From the NCBI GenBank assembly GCA_000149265.1, contig CH002575.1:130285-194284 (forward strand): a stretch of 64,000 nucleotides of DNA, given 5' to 3'. Source of the stretch: Ciona savignyi. Taxonomy: Eukaryota; Chordata; Ascidiacea; Phlebobranchia; Cionidae. Shown here in pieces: positions 11,701 to 22,297 of the stretch (positions are counted from its first letter, which is position 1; every line of letters begins with the position of its first letter). Under the pieces are notes generated by a model, which did not search any database, had not been told where the DNA came from, and saw nothing but the letters and a program-made list of their open reading frames with translations. The position numbers were made by a program, and so were the translations under genes.

Positions 11701-14700
11701 CATATAAAAACGATTTCAAATATTAATAATATGTGTGGTGCATATGAAAGATAGTAGTGTTTTGTGATGACATCAAAAACACATCCCACACAATAAAGTG
11801 TTGCGCATAATAGATCGCGTATTGCACACACTGCAAAATGAGTTTTAAAAGGGTTAAAAAGATACTAGGAGTTCAGAAAAGGGTGCAACAAGCATACTGC
11901 ATACCTAACTTAGATAAGAATTTAACTTTTCATCAGATCTTTAGATTAACATGGACAAGAACAGGACAATTTTATTGCAATATAAATGTGTAACATGTTA
12001 CTTAACACATAACATGAGCTATTTTAATATCATTTAAATGTAATATATGTTAGGTAAAGCATAATCTGACCTATTTATACAACAAATAATGATACATTTC
12101 ATTACTCAGAACCATTTTAGTTTCAATTACTTATTTAAAAATGTTATTTAAAATTTTAATTTGGAATTCGTGTCTCTGAAGATTCAAATCTCTAAAAACC
12201 GAAATTCTATTTTGCAAATCCATACATTCTTTTTTTCCCCCAGTCAGCGTGTCATTCTATTTGCCTCATGCATCACATTTGGACCCATGTTGGACATCCT
12301 GATATACGACTATCCTAAACACATTAATGTTCAGATTTTGTTTATTTATTGGCTTTTAATAAAAAAATAAAAATATTAATAATTTTAAAAAGTGATAAAA
12401 AACGATGTAAAAAATAATTATCAAATGCAAGTTTTTTAAAACTATTCGAACATAATGGCTAAAAAAGTAAAATTTAAAGTGATGTAAGTTTTGACCTGAT
12501 AACATGATCATGAAAGCGACATGTATCATAAATACTGCAACGCGTTATCAACTTGACTTTAGTCCGCCTCGGTTGAATTTTAAAAGCGAAAAATATGCAA
12601 TATATATGCTAGTAGGGCGTTTGTGATGACCTAATAAGTTTTAAGCCTACAAAACCCATGTATTTACGTCAGTGGTTAAGTCATATTTGCAACTATAATT
12701 ATTTATTTTTCGTGACAAAAACACTTACCTTAATGTCACCGAAAATAACTTCGATAAAGGTCCCAACTTGAGAATATTAGAAAACATTTCGAAACAGCTT
12801 TCATGATCCCCTTCATAGAAAAAAACTGATTAGCTAAATTGTATTGTGTATTAGAAAAATTTATAACATTGTCGTTTGTATCTTACCAGGTGACAATGAC
12901 GGCAGTTTCTGTCTAAGTTGATTTAGGACATATGATCTTGCAAAATCCAGCTGGTTGTATATATCATGTTCCACAACAACATTAGTATCTGCTGTACTGG
13001 TATCTGAATGCCTTTTCTGACACTGGTCGTATAGAGTACTTAACCTAGAAAAAACAAAGCAAATATAAAATTAAAATATAATAGCAGATTGAAATAATTG
13101 ACAGTCAAACATGTTTTTGTTTCATTGATTACATACCTATTTCACCATTTAAAACCAACATTAACTTTATTATTAAATTCAAAATGGAGCCAAAGGACAA
13201 CTACAGCAAAAACACAAATGCCTTTAAAAAGATCTTTTAAATTTTACATATCTGAAAAAGTGCTCAAGTAAACAAACACAGAGCTATGCTGAAACTGCAC
13301 ATTATAATATTTTACGGAAAGTTTTTAATCCAATTTTAAAAAGTTCGGTTTAAATTTGTTCCCTCCAGCGGTTTAATTCGAAACTCAGCTATATAACCAA
13401 ACCGCAAAGGGTAGTTTTGATTTTTCGAGACACCAGACTGTTGGTGCTCAAATTAGCAAATTAAATTGATACTAGTACGCAGAATATAGAAATCTTGCCT
13501 TATTCCAGTACAAAGTTTATATATCTAAACTTTCTAAATTAGATAAGTTAATCTTAAATGAATAATATTTCAATAAATTTGGCATTTTATTACTATGAAA
13601 AAATCGTTATTTGTACCAATTATAAACCATTGCGCATAACTAGGTAAACCTATGAAAAGTTACTAATTGATTAATACGGAGACGCCAATATAATACATTG
13701 ACCCAATAATGGCCATGGTGACAGTGTTAAAACATAGTGTCACAACTAATGGCTGCAAACAAAAATGTCAAAATGCATGTAAAATGGTTTGTCTTCAATA
13801 ACAAAACTTAATACTATGGCCTTTGCTCTTAACATGCAGTTAGCTATTACAGTGCAATTTTGGGATTTTCCAACAACATTTTTTTTAACTTCTTTTTATG
13901 TCCGCATTTGACAGTTAATGTTCATGAAGCACTACTACTACCATATTTTTAGCTTTGTAGCTGCATTTTGTCACGTTCTATTTCATTGTCAACTTATGGC
14001 ATGACTATTTAGCTGTAGCTTGAGTTGCAATTATATTTGTCGAGTATGTATGTGTATCAAATTTAAAACTTTTAAAGGGTCAGGCTAATTTTATGAATTA
14101 GAGCAACTGTGTCTAGATTATTAGGAAGTATATAATGAAAGTATAAAACTGTATGCTAGCTTGCCCATTTCCTTACTTTAAAAAATTGCCACATAAAATA
14201 TTATGTGTGTAAGTATTACCCTCACTAAAAAGAACAAAAGATTTTCTTTTTAATATAGGATGCAAAATTATAAAGTGTAGCCAGCTTATTAAGACTCGTT
14301 AATTGCTGAAAAATATAAAAAGCGTGGCGTGACATTTTAGGTCAGCCGATGTTCGTCGCAGAATCCAGCCTTGCTGAAAACTGTTCATTGATATGTTCAT
14401 TACTAAACTGCATTGAAAGCTTTTAAAAAATAATATAAATGATAATACCTGTTAAATAAAGCAAGTTCTTGCATATTGCGGTTGATAGCAGCACGAATAT
14501 TTACACTGAACACGATGATGGTGAGCAGGGTGTCAAGCCAACAAGAGTTATTCTTGTTCTTCCATTGAACTATCGACTTGTATTTCGGTGGTAGACCAAG
14601 CTCTTTGACTTCAATTGAACCAAAGCTAAACATGTCTTTATTATCTGAACATATTTCATTGATTTCTGGATGTGTCTGAACAGCCATTTGTGTTTCTTTT

Positions 14701-15992
14701 AGGGTCTTTGTAACTTGCTGCACATCAGTTAAGGTTACGGCATGAAGATTAGTAGAAGCGGATGTTGCATCGACAGTAGCAGTTGGTTCAGTGATGCTGT
14801 CTGTAGCACTAATTTCTTTCTTTTGTAAGGTACTTTCAGATTGTGGTTTATAATCAACCAGTTTCATTTCAGCATTTTGACCGTGTAAGGTTGTTTCAGA
14901 CATATCAACTGAATCAATATTAATACGGGAATCTGATACAGATGGTCGCTTAGATTGATACACCAAATTGGTAAAATCGCCCACATTATTTTTTTCTATC
15001 AAATTAGGCGAAACCTCTACATTATTACTAGTAAAAGTTGGTTCAGTGGTTTTAGGAAAACTCGATTCAGAGTTAGTTTTATCGGAACTTTCTTCACTAA
15101 ATTTTACAGTATCAGAAATAAAACTACCAAGCACCAACGCTTCATACTTTGACGTGTTTGAATCGTGATAAGGTAAGGAGTCTTGAGCAGTAGGAGATGA
15201 AAATGTAGAATAAATTAATCTGGCATCTTCTGATTGTGGAAGTTCAGAGTCGTCAGATTTCTTTATTTTTTTATTCCTTGCTTTAGAAAGATGTTTTGCC
15301 CTCTTTCTTTTTTTTCGTGATTGTGTGACTTCATAAATATCTTGTTGGATAATGTAAGAGCTCAGGTCTTCTTCAAATAGTGGGTATTGGCACTGAACAA
15401 AAAAAGGAATAATTAACTCCTAAAACTTTTGATAACATTCATAAAATGATCACTTACGTCATCTTCGATACACATGCATATTGCCTCATTAAAATTAAGC
15501 TGAAATAATTGCAGAGTGACAGGGTTGCCTTTGTTGCTGCAGTTTGCACAAACTTTTGATATTTTGCCCAACTCAGAATCATCGGAGGTAAACATACCAC
15601 TGGAAGTGCTGCTGTCCGATTGTTCCTAAACAAAAGAGAAAAAATTTACTAGTTGCATCATCGAAATGAATCACTTTTACACAATAAACATCATATTTCC
15701 GTATATAAATCAAATAAAAGCAACAAAGTAAGTATGGTATAATAATTATTATTTATATATTAACCCAAATATATGTAGTATATATATATAAACCAAGTTT
15801 TAGTTCTTAGGCAAAATTGAACTTTATTTGTTGTTTTCCCCTCCGGTAACAGTGCCCAAATAAAAGAAATCTTACCACAAAAACCAAAAGGCTTTCATCA
15901 CAATTACCAATTGTGCATAATTCACTGTTGTTCAGTAAATGCATTGTTGGATCATTATTGGTAATAGTCTGGCTTTGCACATCATCTAGCAT
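5712..15992 (-). CDS. USPL1: SUMO-specific isopeptidase USPL1
   Basis: Nine exons join in frame: 15992-15876, 15625-15458, 15392-14449, 13044-12887, 12810-12729, 10518-10348, 9181-9018, 8631-8431 and 8293-5712, giving about 1528 residues. An N-terminal cysteine-rich segment (VCANC, CMCIEDDCQYPL) is followed by a basic stretch and the protease domain. That domain holds the Cys box WKNKNNSCWLD (Cys about 379), the Zn-type WEFECDECQY and FHPLNASFHRSCFTC, the His box NHFIVWIRD (His about 592) and CCDDL (Asp 609/610). USPL1 proteins have the same Cys-His-Asp order and remove SUMO from substrates in nuclear Cajal-body-associated processes. The last exon encodes about 860 Ser/Thr/Pro/Gln-rich, probably disordered residues, making the protein longer than the roughly 1090-aa human one. 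The first ATG is uncertain: the frame stays open a little upstream without another ATG, so a further 5' exon or a trans-splice acceptor (CTTAG near 16030) is possible. Confidence 0.9.
11448..11829. repeat. 115-bp inverted repeat flanking an assembly gap
   Basis: The left arm is 11448-11562 and the right arm 11715-11829. They are reverse complements with one visible mismatch (CTACTTTCT versus CTACTATCT). The left arm stops exactly at the run of N (11563-11662), and 52 bases separate the N run from the right arm. It lies in the 2.2-kb USPL1 intron 10519-12728. It is either a real palindrome that broke sequencing or a join of a read to its own reverse complement. Confidence 0.85.
11563..11662. 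other. Assembly gap of 100 N
   Basis: Exactly 100 undetermined bases, a usual placeholder length, so the true gap size is unknown. It sits inside a USPL1 intron and does not interrupt coding sequence. Confidence 0.95.
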
Positions 15993-16745
15993 TTGAAAGT
16001 TTGCCAAACCAATTTTTTTAAAGTGTCTTGCTAAGTTTCAAAACCTTTAACACTTTTTTTGTAAAAGTGTAACATAAAAGTTCCTTAACCGGTTCAGGAA
16101 GTATTTCAATGAGTCGTATCGGTAACTGCAGTGCACAACCTGCAAACAACCCACTAACTGAGCAAAATACACAACTATATTTGGCCTGTGAAACAAACCA
16201 AGTGTGCCATGAAAAAAATGTAAAAACACAAATCTTTAAAGAAAACCTGTTCACACACTCACCCCAACATCTTGTGACCCATTTGTGCAAGCATTCACAA
16301 AATTGGTATCGGAATGTGTAGGGTCATCAAGCTTAGAAAATTAGTTTCTATATATGAACATTATAAAAGAGAAAAAAATCATATATTAGTCAACTTTATT
16401 AATTATATTTACCATATATAAGTATTTGCCTATATGCCATAAACGTAAAAAATCCTTATTTTGCCAAACCACTGTTATTAATCGGAAAGGGCTAAGATAT
16501 ACTTTAAATTTTCAGCATCTGCTCGATGAGAGGTGTGTCCATGCTTTATGCAAATATAAACTTTTTATTATTTGCACAATCAAAAATCTTAATCACCCAG
16601 ATTTTGTTTTTCTGCATTTTGTAACCACACAACATAATCATACAAATTTGCTCAGATAAAATAAGTGCCATTTTAGCCAAATTTTGACATGCCACTGAAA
16701 AAATGTTTATTTATTTTAATCCAAATTTAGTGGAAAACTAAAAAG
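15993..16745. other. USPL1 5' flank
   Basis: On the minus strand a possible upstream exon (16340 down to about 16262) encodes LDDPTHSDTN and ends at a good donor GGG|GTGAGT. Its phase does not join simply to the exon at 15992, so I left it out of the gene model. The rest is AT-rich without recognised signals. Confidence 0.3.
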
Positions 16746-16746
16746 A

Positions 16747-16784
16747 GGGAGCAGTTTTCCTCCTTCCCCTATTTTAGTGTTGCC
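16747..16784. repeat. Terminal fragment of a MITE family
   Basis: GGGAGCAGTTTTCCTCC followed by CCCCTATTTTAGTG matches, in reverse complement, the stretch at 28995-29025 (CACTAATGGGAGGAAAACTG). It resembles the ends of the CNOT11 intronic element at 22545-22760. A shorter piece recurs at 17060-17080. No partner end was seen nearby. Confidence 0.4.
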
Positions 16785-17392
16785 TCAAATTTATACTTTA
16801 AAGTACATGAGAAAACTTGAATAAGGGAAAGAAGAAAGTATGTAGACTGTGTACTAAAATAATAATTGGGTTGGGCTTAGGCCAGTCAAGGGAAAAATTT
16901 AAGGTAGGCCTAAGTCAAAGGAAGTAGGGAAATATTGAGTACATACAATGATATGCCATGCCTTCCAGACTAGCTTTTAAACCTTAGATTAGGTATATTT
17001 CTAGACTTGAGATTAATGTTGCGGGCAGTCTTTAAATTACTTTCCATACTTTTATTGAGCAGTTTTCCTCCTTCATTGCTTTTATTGTCCTACGTACAAC
17101 ACTGATTTTGCCACTTACAGTAGTACTAATTGACGATTTACCGACGACGCCTTTTCATCACATAAACAAAACTAAAAAAACTTGTATTTAAGGATATCGC
17201 TCCAAACCGCAACAATTCAATAAAACGTATTTCTAACGTAGTGCTTAACTTATCTGTTACATTGCGCATGCGCAATAAAAAATCCCCGTAACGTGCTTGG
17301 TAATAAAGCGAAAGCGCAAAATAGAAATCTTCAGAAAAAACATCCCCGATTTTTGTATTTCTTGCGCTGTTCATGCTAACTGTAAAAAGTTG

Positions 17393-17585
17393 CGTGCTCT
17401 CGTTTAAAATATAACGCTCCTCGGTTATACAGTCATAATATCGAAAGAATAACGAATAAAAGAACTAAATGCTTTGCTCGGCTACGCCTCCAAATACGTC
17501 GCAATGACGTAAATACATGGAAATTCAACACAAATTAGAAACCTGAAAGCACCTGCGGGACAAAACCTAATTACCGCAGCTACAT
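17393..17585 (+). repeat. About 200-bp repeated unit, copy 1
   Basis: This unit recurs in the same orientation at 20027-20230. Shared landmarks are CTCGTTTAAAATATAACGCT, CCTCGGTTATACAGTC, GCTCGGCTACGCC, GACGTAAATACATG and GAAAGCACCTGCGGGACAAA. The second copy carries a short insertion before the last block. It has no coding frame and its class is unknown. Confidence 0.7.
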
Positions 17586-18490
17586 GGCTCCCTAAAAATG
17601 TTTACAAGTCAACACGTAAATACATTTTTACAATTTAAATTCTTGTCGGCGGATCGCATCTTCCATAACACGATAATCACACGTTTTTCCCCATCGATTG
17701 TACTGACGGACCGTTCCAGAACAGAGAATGCCCGCAGTCTTTTTCCGTCATTGTCTATTGCAACGTTGTTCTCCTAATTATCTGCCAGATTAGTTTTCGA
17801 AACTTGAAATTACTTCACGTCAGTTACTTGTAATCTTGTACTTGTAAAGGCGAAGACCGGCATTAGCGCATATAGTACTGGACTGCTGTAGCATCTGTGT
17901 CGTATTATGTTCACTTCGTTTGAGGTTTGAATTTGTTTTGAGCGACATTTATTGTTCTGGTGCTGGACCTCGCAATCCAAAATATTTAAAGATTGTTTGT
18001 GACGTCACAAGAACTCGCCTAATTTATCTTTCTGCCTGTGTCATATTGTATTTTCCCTTTGAATGTGTACTGAGCGGTTAACAAAGTATTGTTAAAAAAG
18101 CTGATTGAATAGATTTACTGAATGACATACCTACAACGATAATAATCAGTTGGTAAGCAGCGTTTTTGGCCCCTTCGCTAATCATTAATATTCCTGACGC
18201 CGTATTGATTTTATGTTTTTCGTTTATAGAAAACCACTTAAAGATGTTACTGTTGTAATCCTACGACAGAAATCGCAAGAAATCTCGGTCACTTTGTTCA
18301 GGAAACACTGATGTAATATAGCTTCAATTTGCACACCATTTATGATTTTTTGATAATCAGAAAAGAAGCGCAGGTTTTTCTGGAACCTTCTTTTAAGCTA
18401 ATGTAACAGTTTAATCGCTATCGGGCGATTATTAGGTAAATGCACGGCTCTGTTACGAATAGGTCAGAGCATCTCGTAGTGTAGGTCCGG
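17586..18490. other. Intergenic, nothing recognised
   Basis: Mixed-composition sequence with no supported coding frame, and no match to the repeats found elsewhere in the window. Confidence 0.4.
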
Positions 18491-18524
18491 TCTTTTACCG
18501 ATCCCGTTCTGTAACGTTGATGAT

Positions 18525-18790
18525 TCAACGGATTTTATTAGCTTCACATTGCAAAAAATGGAGCGTAATATTATCATAAGCCACTACAGAGTAGTTTTTA
18601 ATGATTATTATGATGGTATTGTAGAATTGTTCCAGCAAGCGCCGACTTGCTGATGTTAGATTGTCGACGGTGCTGGGTTGAGATGGAGTGATCCTTGGCT
18701 GCAGAGCGACGTCGAATTCTTCTTTATTTAGCCGCTCTGCAGCACTTGGCATCAAGGCGGGACTTGCGCCCCGCCAACGATATATATAAG
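18525..18790 (-). pseudogene. Short open segment, possible retroelement or gene remnant
   Basis: On the minus strand a frame is open across roughly 18790-18600. It has strikingly protein-like composition: WRGASPALMPSAAERLNK, then EEFDVALQPRITPSQPSTV and SASRRLLEQFYN. It then degrades into an isoleucine run. It adjoins the GC-rich island at 18790-19290. I do not recognise the protein. A fragment of a retroelement ORF is a guess based on the surroundings. Confidence 0.25.
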
Positions 18791-19290
18791 TTTATCTGTA
18801 AAATATGAATGAAGAATGGTCCTTCGGTTGGGGGCCCTCGGCGGCCCAGGCCGAAACAAGTCAAGCATTAAGTGACTTTCACTTGGGACCGTTTCGACCT
18901 GGGAGACGCCGAGAGCTCCAATGCCGGGAAGGTCGTGGTCAGTGGGGCGATGTGACGCGTCTTTAGCACGAAAAAGGGGCCCAAGCCCGAGGGATCTATT
19001 AGGGTGGGGGTGAGGAGTGAAAAAATTTGAAAAAATAAAAACGTTTGAAAAAAAAGATTAAAATAAAAAAATACTCTTCAATCCTCCGACATTTGTTGAG
19101 GTTTGGTTGGGTGAGTTCGAGAGGGCTGTGTTCAGCCCCTGACGTCTAAAAATAATATATTATTTAAAAAGGTTGAGGGTGCAGGGGCTCCGAAGGGGAA
19201 GCCCTGTTTTTGCTCAAGGGGAGCCTGGGGCTAAGGTGGGCGCCCCTCCCGCCGCTAGGAGGGACGCAGGGTTGGTTACTCTAAGCTGCA
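18790..19290. other. GC-rich island in AT-rich surroundings
   Basis: Blocks such as GGGGGCCCTCGGCGGCCCAG, GGGGCCCAAGCCCGAGGG and GGGCGCCCCTCCCGCCGC stand out sharply from the neighbouring AT-rich sequence. They are separated by an A-rich stretch near 19020-19070. There is no clear coding frame and no match to rRNA, snRNA or tRNA consensus that I can see. The untranslated region of a GC-rich retrotransposon or a young insertion are possible explanations. Confidence 0.45.
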
Positions 19291-20026
19291 CATCCTGTTT
19301 GTGTTATGTGTATTTAAGAAAGATGCATTTCTTTTGTGGTAAGTGCAAGTTTATATAAAAAAATCCTCTTTTAAAACAAATACAACTTTATAAAAATCTG
19401 TGTTAAAAAAACTATAAAAGGTAATACAAAAATATATACTATGATCTTTTTTTGTCTGGGCTCATTCTCACGACCATAAATATTTAAATCTTTACGATAT
19501 ATTTTCTTGCTGTTTTATATCTTAGTACCTGGCTCTTAGTTTCTTAAGATTTCAGGGCGAGTGTACAAAGTAAAAAACAAACACCTTCCGTTCTGTCATA
19601 ACTAAAGACTTCCTCTCGAACAAGACTGCTTAGCGTTGTCACGCATCTCTGGCTAATTGTGGAAAAGTCCAAGTGGGTTTTTATCCCAGTTATACTTTAA
19701 TTTATCCAATATAAACGTTTTGTTAGATTGATCGTCTAGAATGCAATAACACAAACCCCCTTTGTCCGAATTACTTTAATGCTTTAGCCAGGATTGATCA
19801 TTGCGTTAACGCATCCATACTCTTTACCGATTTCGCCACACACGTTGGTGCATCTTATGTTTATTTTTACTGTAGGAAGTTGGTAATAATGAGAATTGTG
19901 GCATTTGCTTCTGTTCGTAGAACTGATAATAGCACGTTTAAAGCAGTTACTCACTTCGAATAAATCAAGTCACGAACACCATTGCTTTTTTTCGTTAATA
20001 TAATAAAGCGATAACTGAAATTTGGC
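19291..20026. other. Intergenic, nothing recognised
   Basis: No coding frame or repeat landmark was found between the GC-rich island and the second copy of the 200-bp unit. Confidence 0.4.
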
Positions 20027-20230
20027 GTGCCCTCGTTTAAAATATAACGCTCCTCGGTTATACAGTCCAAAGATCAAAAGAATAAAATTAAAACAACGAA
20101 ATGCTTCGCTCGGCTACGCCCAAAATATGTGGCAAGACGTAAATACATGAAAATACAACAAAAATGAGAATTCCTGGCAACACTAGTAATTACGAAAGCA
20201 CCTGCGGGACAAAGACTAAATCCGCAGCTA
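20027..20230 (+). repeat. About 200-bp repeated unit, copy 2
   Basis: Direct repeat of 17393-17585. It carries a short extra segment (GAGAATTCCTGGCAACACTA) before the shared GAAAGCACCTGCGGGACAAA. The sequence that follows (20290-20395) contains repeated GGCGACACG/GACACGACAC units. Confidence 0.7.
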
Positions 20231-20399
20231 TAGTTTCTATTTAATTGCTTTAAATGTTTTTCAAATGGAACTATATATACTCTAAAAAGTGTTGCATGCG
20301 ACACTAAACTATTTTCGAGACAACACGACACTTTTTCAAAGGCGACACGCCACATTTTTCAAGGCGACACGACACAATTTTCAAGACGATACTTTACTA

Positions 20400-21189
20400 T
20401 TTGTAATGGGTTAGTAAATTTCTTTTATTCTTCTCTTGGTGGACTTAAATCTGAGCAAGATGCTTAATTTTTTAGTACGTTGGCTGTTACTGGTAGAGTG
20501 GACAACACAAATTATGTGGCAACTCTTTGTTCTTTTTGTAGTTATAATCTTTAGTCAATTTAAAGAAGTTTTAATAATATTTATTTATCCATGGCAAGCA
20601 CTTTTCCACTTAATGATGTATTGGACAATCATGCAAAATTTGATATTAAGGCGTGAATGTAATATCCCAGATAGATGCCTTTAAATACGACCTGACAACA
20701 TAATACTGATTTATTACCACTATATAAATGAGACGCCAGTCGATGCATGGATGTTTCCTGCTACATTGCTTTTAATAAAAAAGTGTTGGATCTTTATGTA
20801 AAGTGGTTTGTGAAAAATTTGGACCTGCTTAAAAGCTCCAGGTGTACCATTCCACACTTTGGTATCGGGACTTATCGTGCAATTGCTAAAACAGAACCGG
20901 TTTCAGTAACACAAAATATGTAAAGCGGCTAAACTTTGCTTTTTGTGTCATAATTTACTTAATTGTCAATTATTTAATACTGGGGCAAGAAATGAATAAC
21001 CTAAATGTTATTAAAAATCCGTATAGATCTTGTTCAATTACAATTTCCTCTCTTAGTCTTACAGCAGAAGTTAAGATTGTTCCGCGACGCCCACCAGTAT
21101 CAGTAACATCTTTTATATACTGCTGGGTGTCAGTAAATTTTCTTCTGGAAATGATCATGTGGCATTTTTAGGTGATTGGTAAAATATAC
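20400..21189. other. Intergenic with a decayed open segment
   Basis: On the plus strand around 20470-20560 one frame reads LAVTGRVDNTNYVATLCSFC and is then interrupted by stops. Further open scraps follow to 20700. This could be a zinc-finger-bearing transposase relic, but too little survives to assign it. Confidence 0.2.
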
Positions 21190-21420
21190 CGTTTTGATTT
21201 TTAACTTCCCAGGGGAATTCCCCTAATTTTATCCCCACAATTTTGGTTCTGCATATCTAGACCTTGTGGTCTAACAAATGACAAAATTTCATAACGATTC
21301 CATTATTCCTTTTGGTATCAGTCGGGGCGACATCGCATGTCTGTCACAATCACGATTTGAGAACAAATGTTCATTTTTAGGATATTTCCCTAGATAATTA
21401 TTTTCTTTCTTTTAAGTGTT
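21190..21420. repeat. Diverged dispersed repeat (GGGGAATTCCCC family)
   Basis: Contains CAGGGGAATTCCCC, TTGGTTCTGCATAT, a GGGGCGACATCGCATGTCTG segment and AGGATATTTCCCTAG. Related blocks in the same order occur at 42150-42370 (GGCGACATGGCATGCCTG) and 42480-42600 (CCGGGGAATCCCC, TTCTGCATAT, CCATGCCTGTCACGA). A partial match lies near 39360-39390. Divergence is high and the ends are unclear. Confidence 0.45.
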
Positions 21421-21534
21421 ACACCGTGATTTGAACTTGAATTATTATAACGTCATTTTGGAGTTTATAAATACTGTAGTTGTGTAGCAGGATTCTTCTT
21501 CTTTCCAAATGACATCGGTACAGCTTGCATATTT

Positions 21535-21990
21535 TAGTATAAAAATAAACATTATATTCGTGAATTTAAGTGGTTTATCACACGATCGCTTTTAGACTAT
21601 ATTGGGAAGGGTATTACTCGGCGTATGATTAATTTAAAGGTTTACTTTGTAGATGTGTCACAGAAATTCTTCTTTCCAATGATGCCAATATTGTCTTTGT
21701 AAACCTAATACAAGTCGAGTTATATAGTTTTTAGGTAGTACACAAGGGTCGCAAAAACAATTGGTTGGCGTTTTCTTAACCCTTCGAATGGGAGGTGTGC
21801 GTAAACGACTCTTACGCAAAAAGGAGATACACACCTTTATGGATATGTAATAGCTGAATAAAGCCCGCTTAATTCAGTGTAAAAATAAATACTGTATTAC
21901 CGTATTTAAGAATTTTATTATACGATTGCTTCTTGGTCTTATTCGGAAGGGTAATACACAACGCACGATTAATAAATTCTTCCTCTTTTC
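21535..21990 (+). repeat. Degenerate tandem duplication upstream of CNOT11
   Basis: The block 21535-21635 (AGTATAAAAATAAACATTAT, then ATCACACGATCGCTT, GGGAAGGGTATTAC and GATTAAT) is repeated with many changes at 21873-21977 (AGTGTAAAAATAAATACTGT, then TTATACGATTGCTT, CGGAAGGGTAATAC and GATTAAT). The period is about 340 bp. Both copies are followed by a CTTCTTTCCAA or CTTCCTCTTTTCAAA motif. No function is evident. Confidence 0.5.
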
Positions 21991-22297
21991 AAAGATGCAA
22001 AAAATGCAAATAGGCCAACTGCAAGTGGATTTATAACGTTTTACATGAACGTCGATACTGGGAAGTGGTTTATCATAAAAGGGAAAACCCCAAACGTCAT
22101 TACCCTTTTTTCTCTCTCTCGCTTCTCCGTTTTAATTAGAGCTGTACGGAGCATCATACAGTAGCCCAAGAATTGTGCATAAAAACAAATTGGTATAAGC
22201 AATACAAAATTGTCCAGGTCAATATATAGTATTTTTATTCAGAATATAATAGAAGCTTGGTTGTTCTTGTACAATTATATACGACAGTATCCTTAAA

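Noticed and set aside
16018-16290. 90-codon minus-strand frame just 5' of USPL1
   Set aside because: It is out of phase with the USPL1 exon and ends at a stop in the intron or leader region, so I could not join it to the gene.
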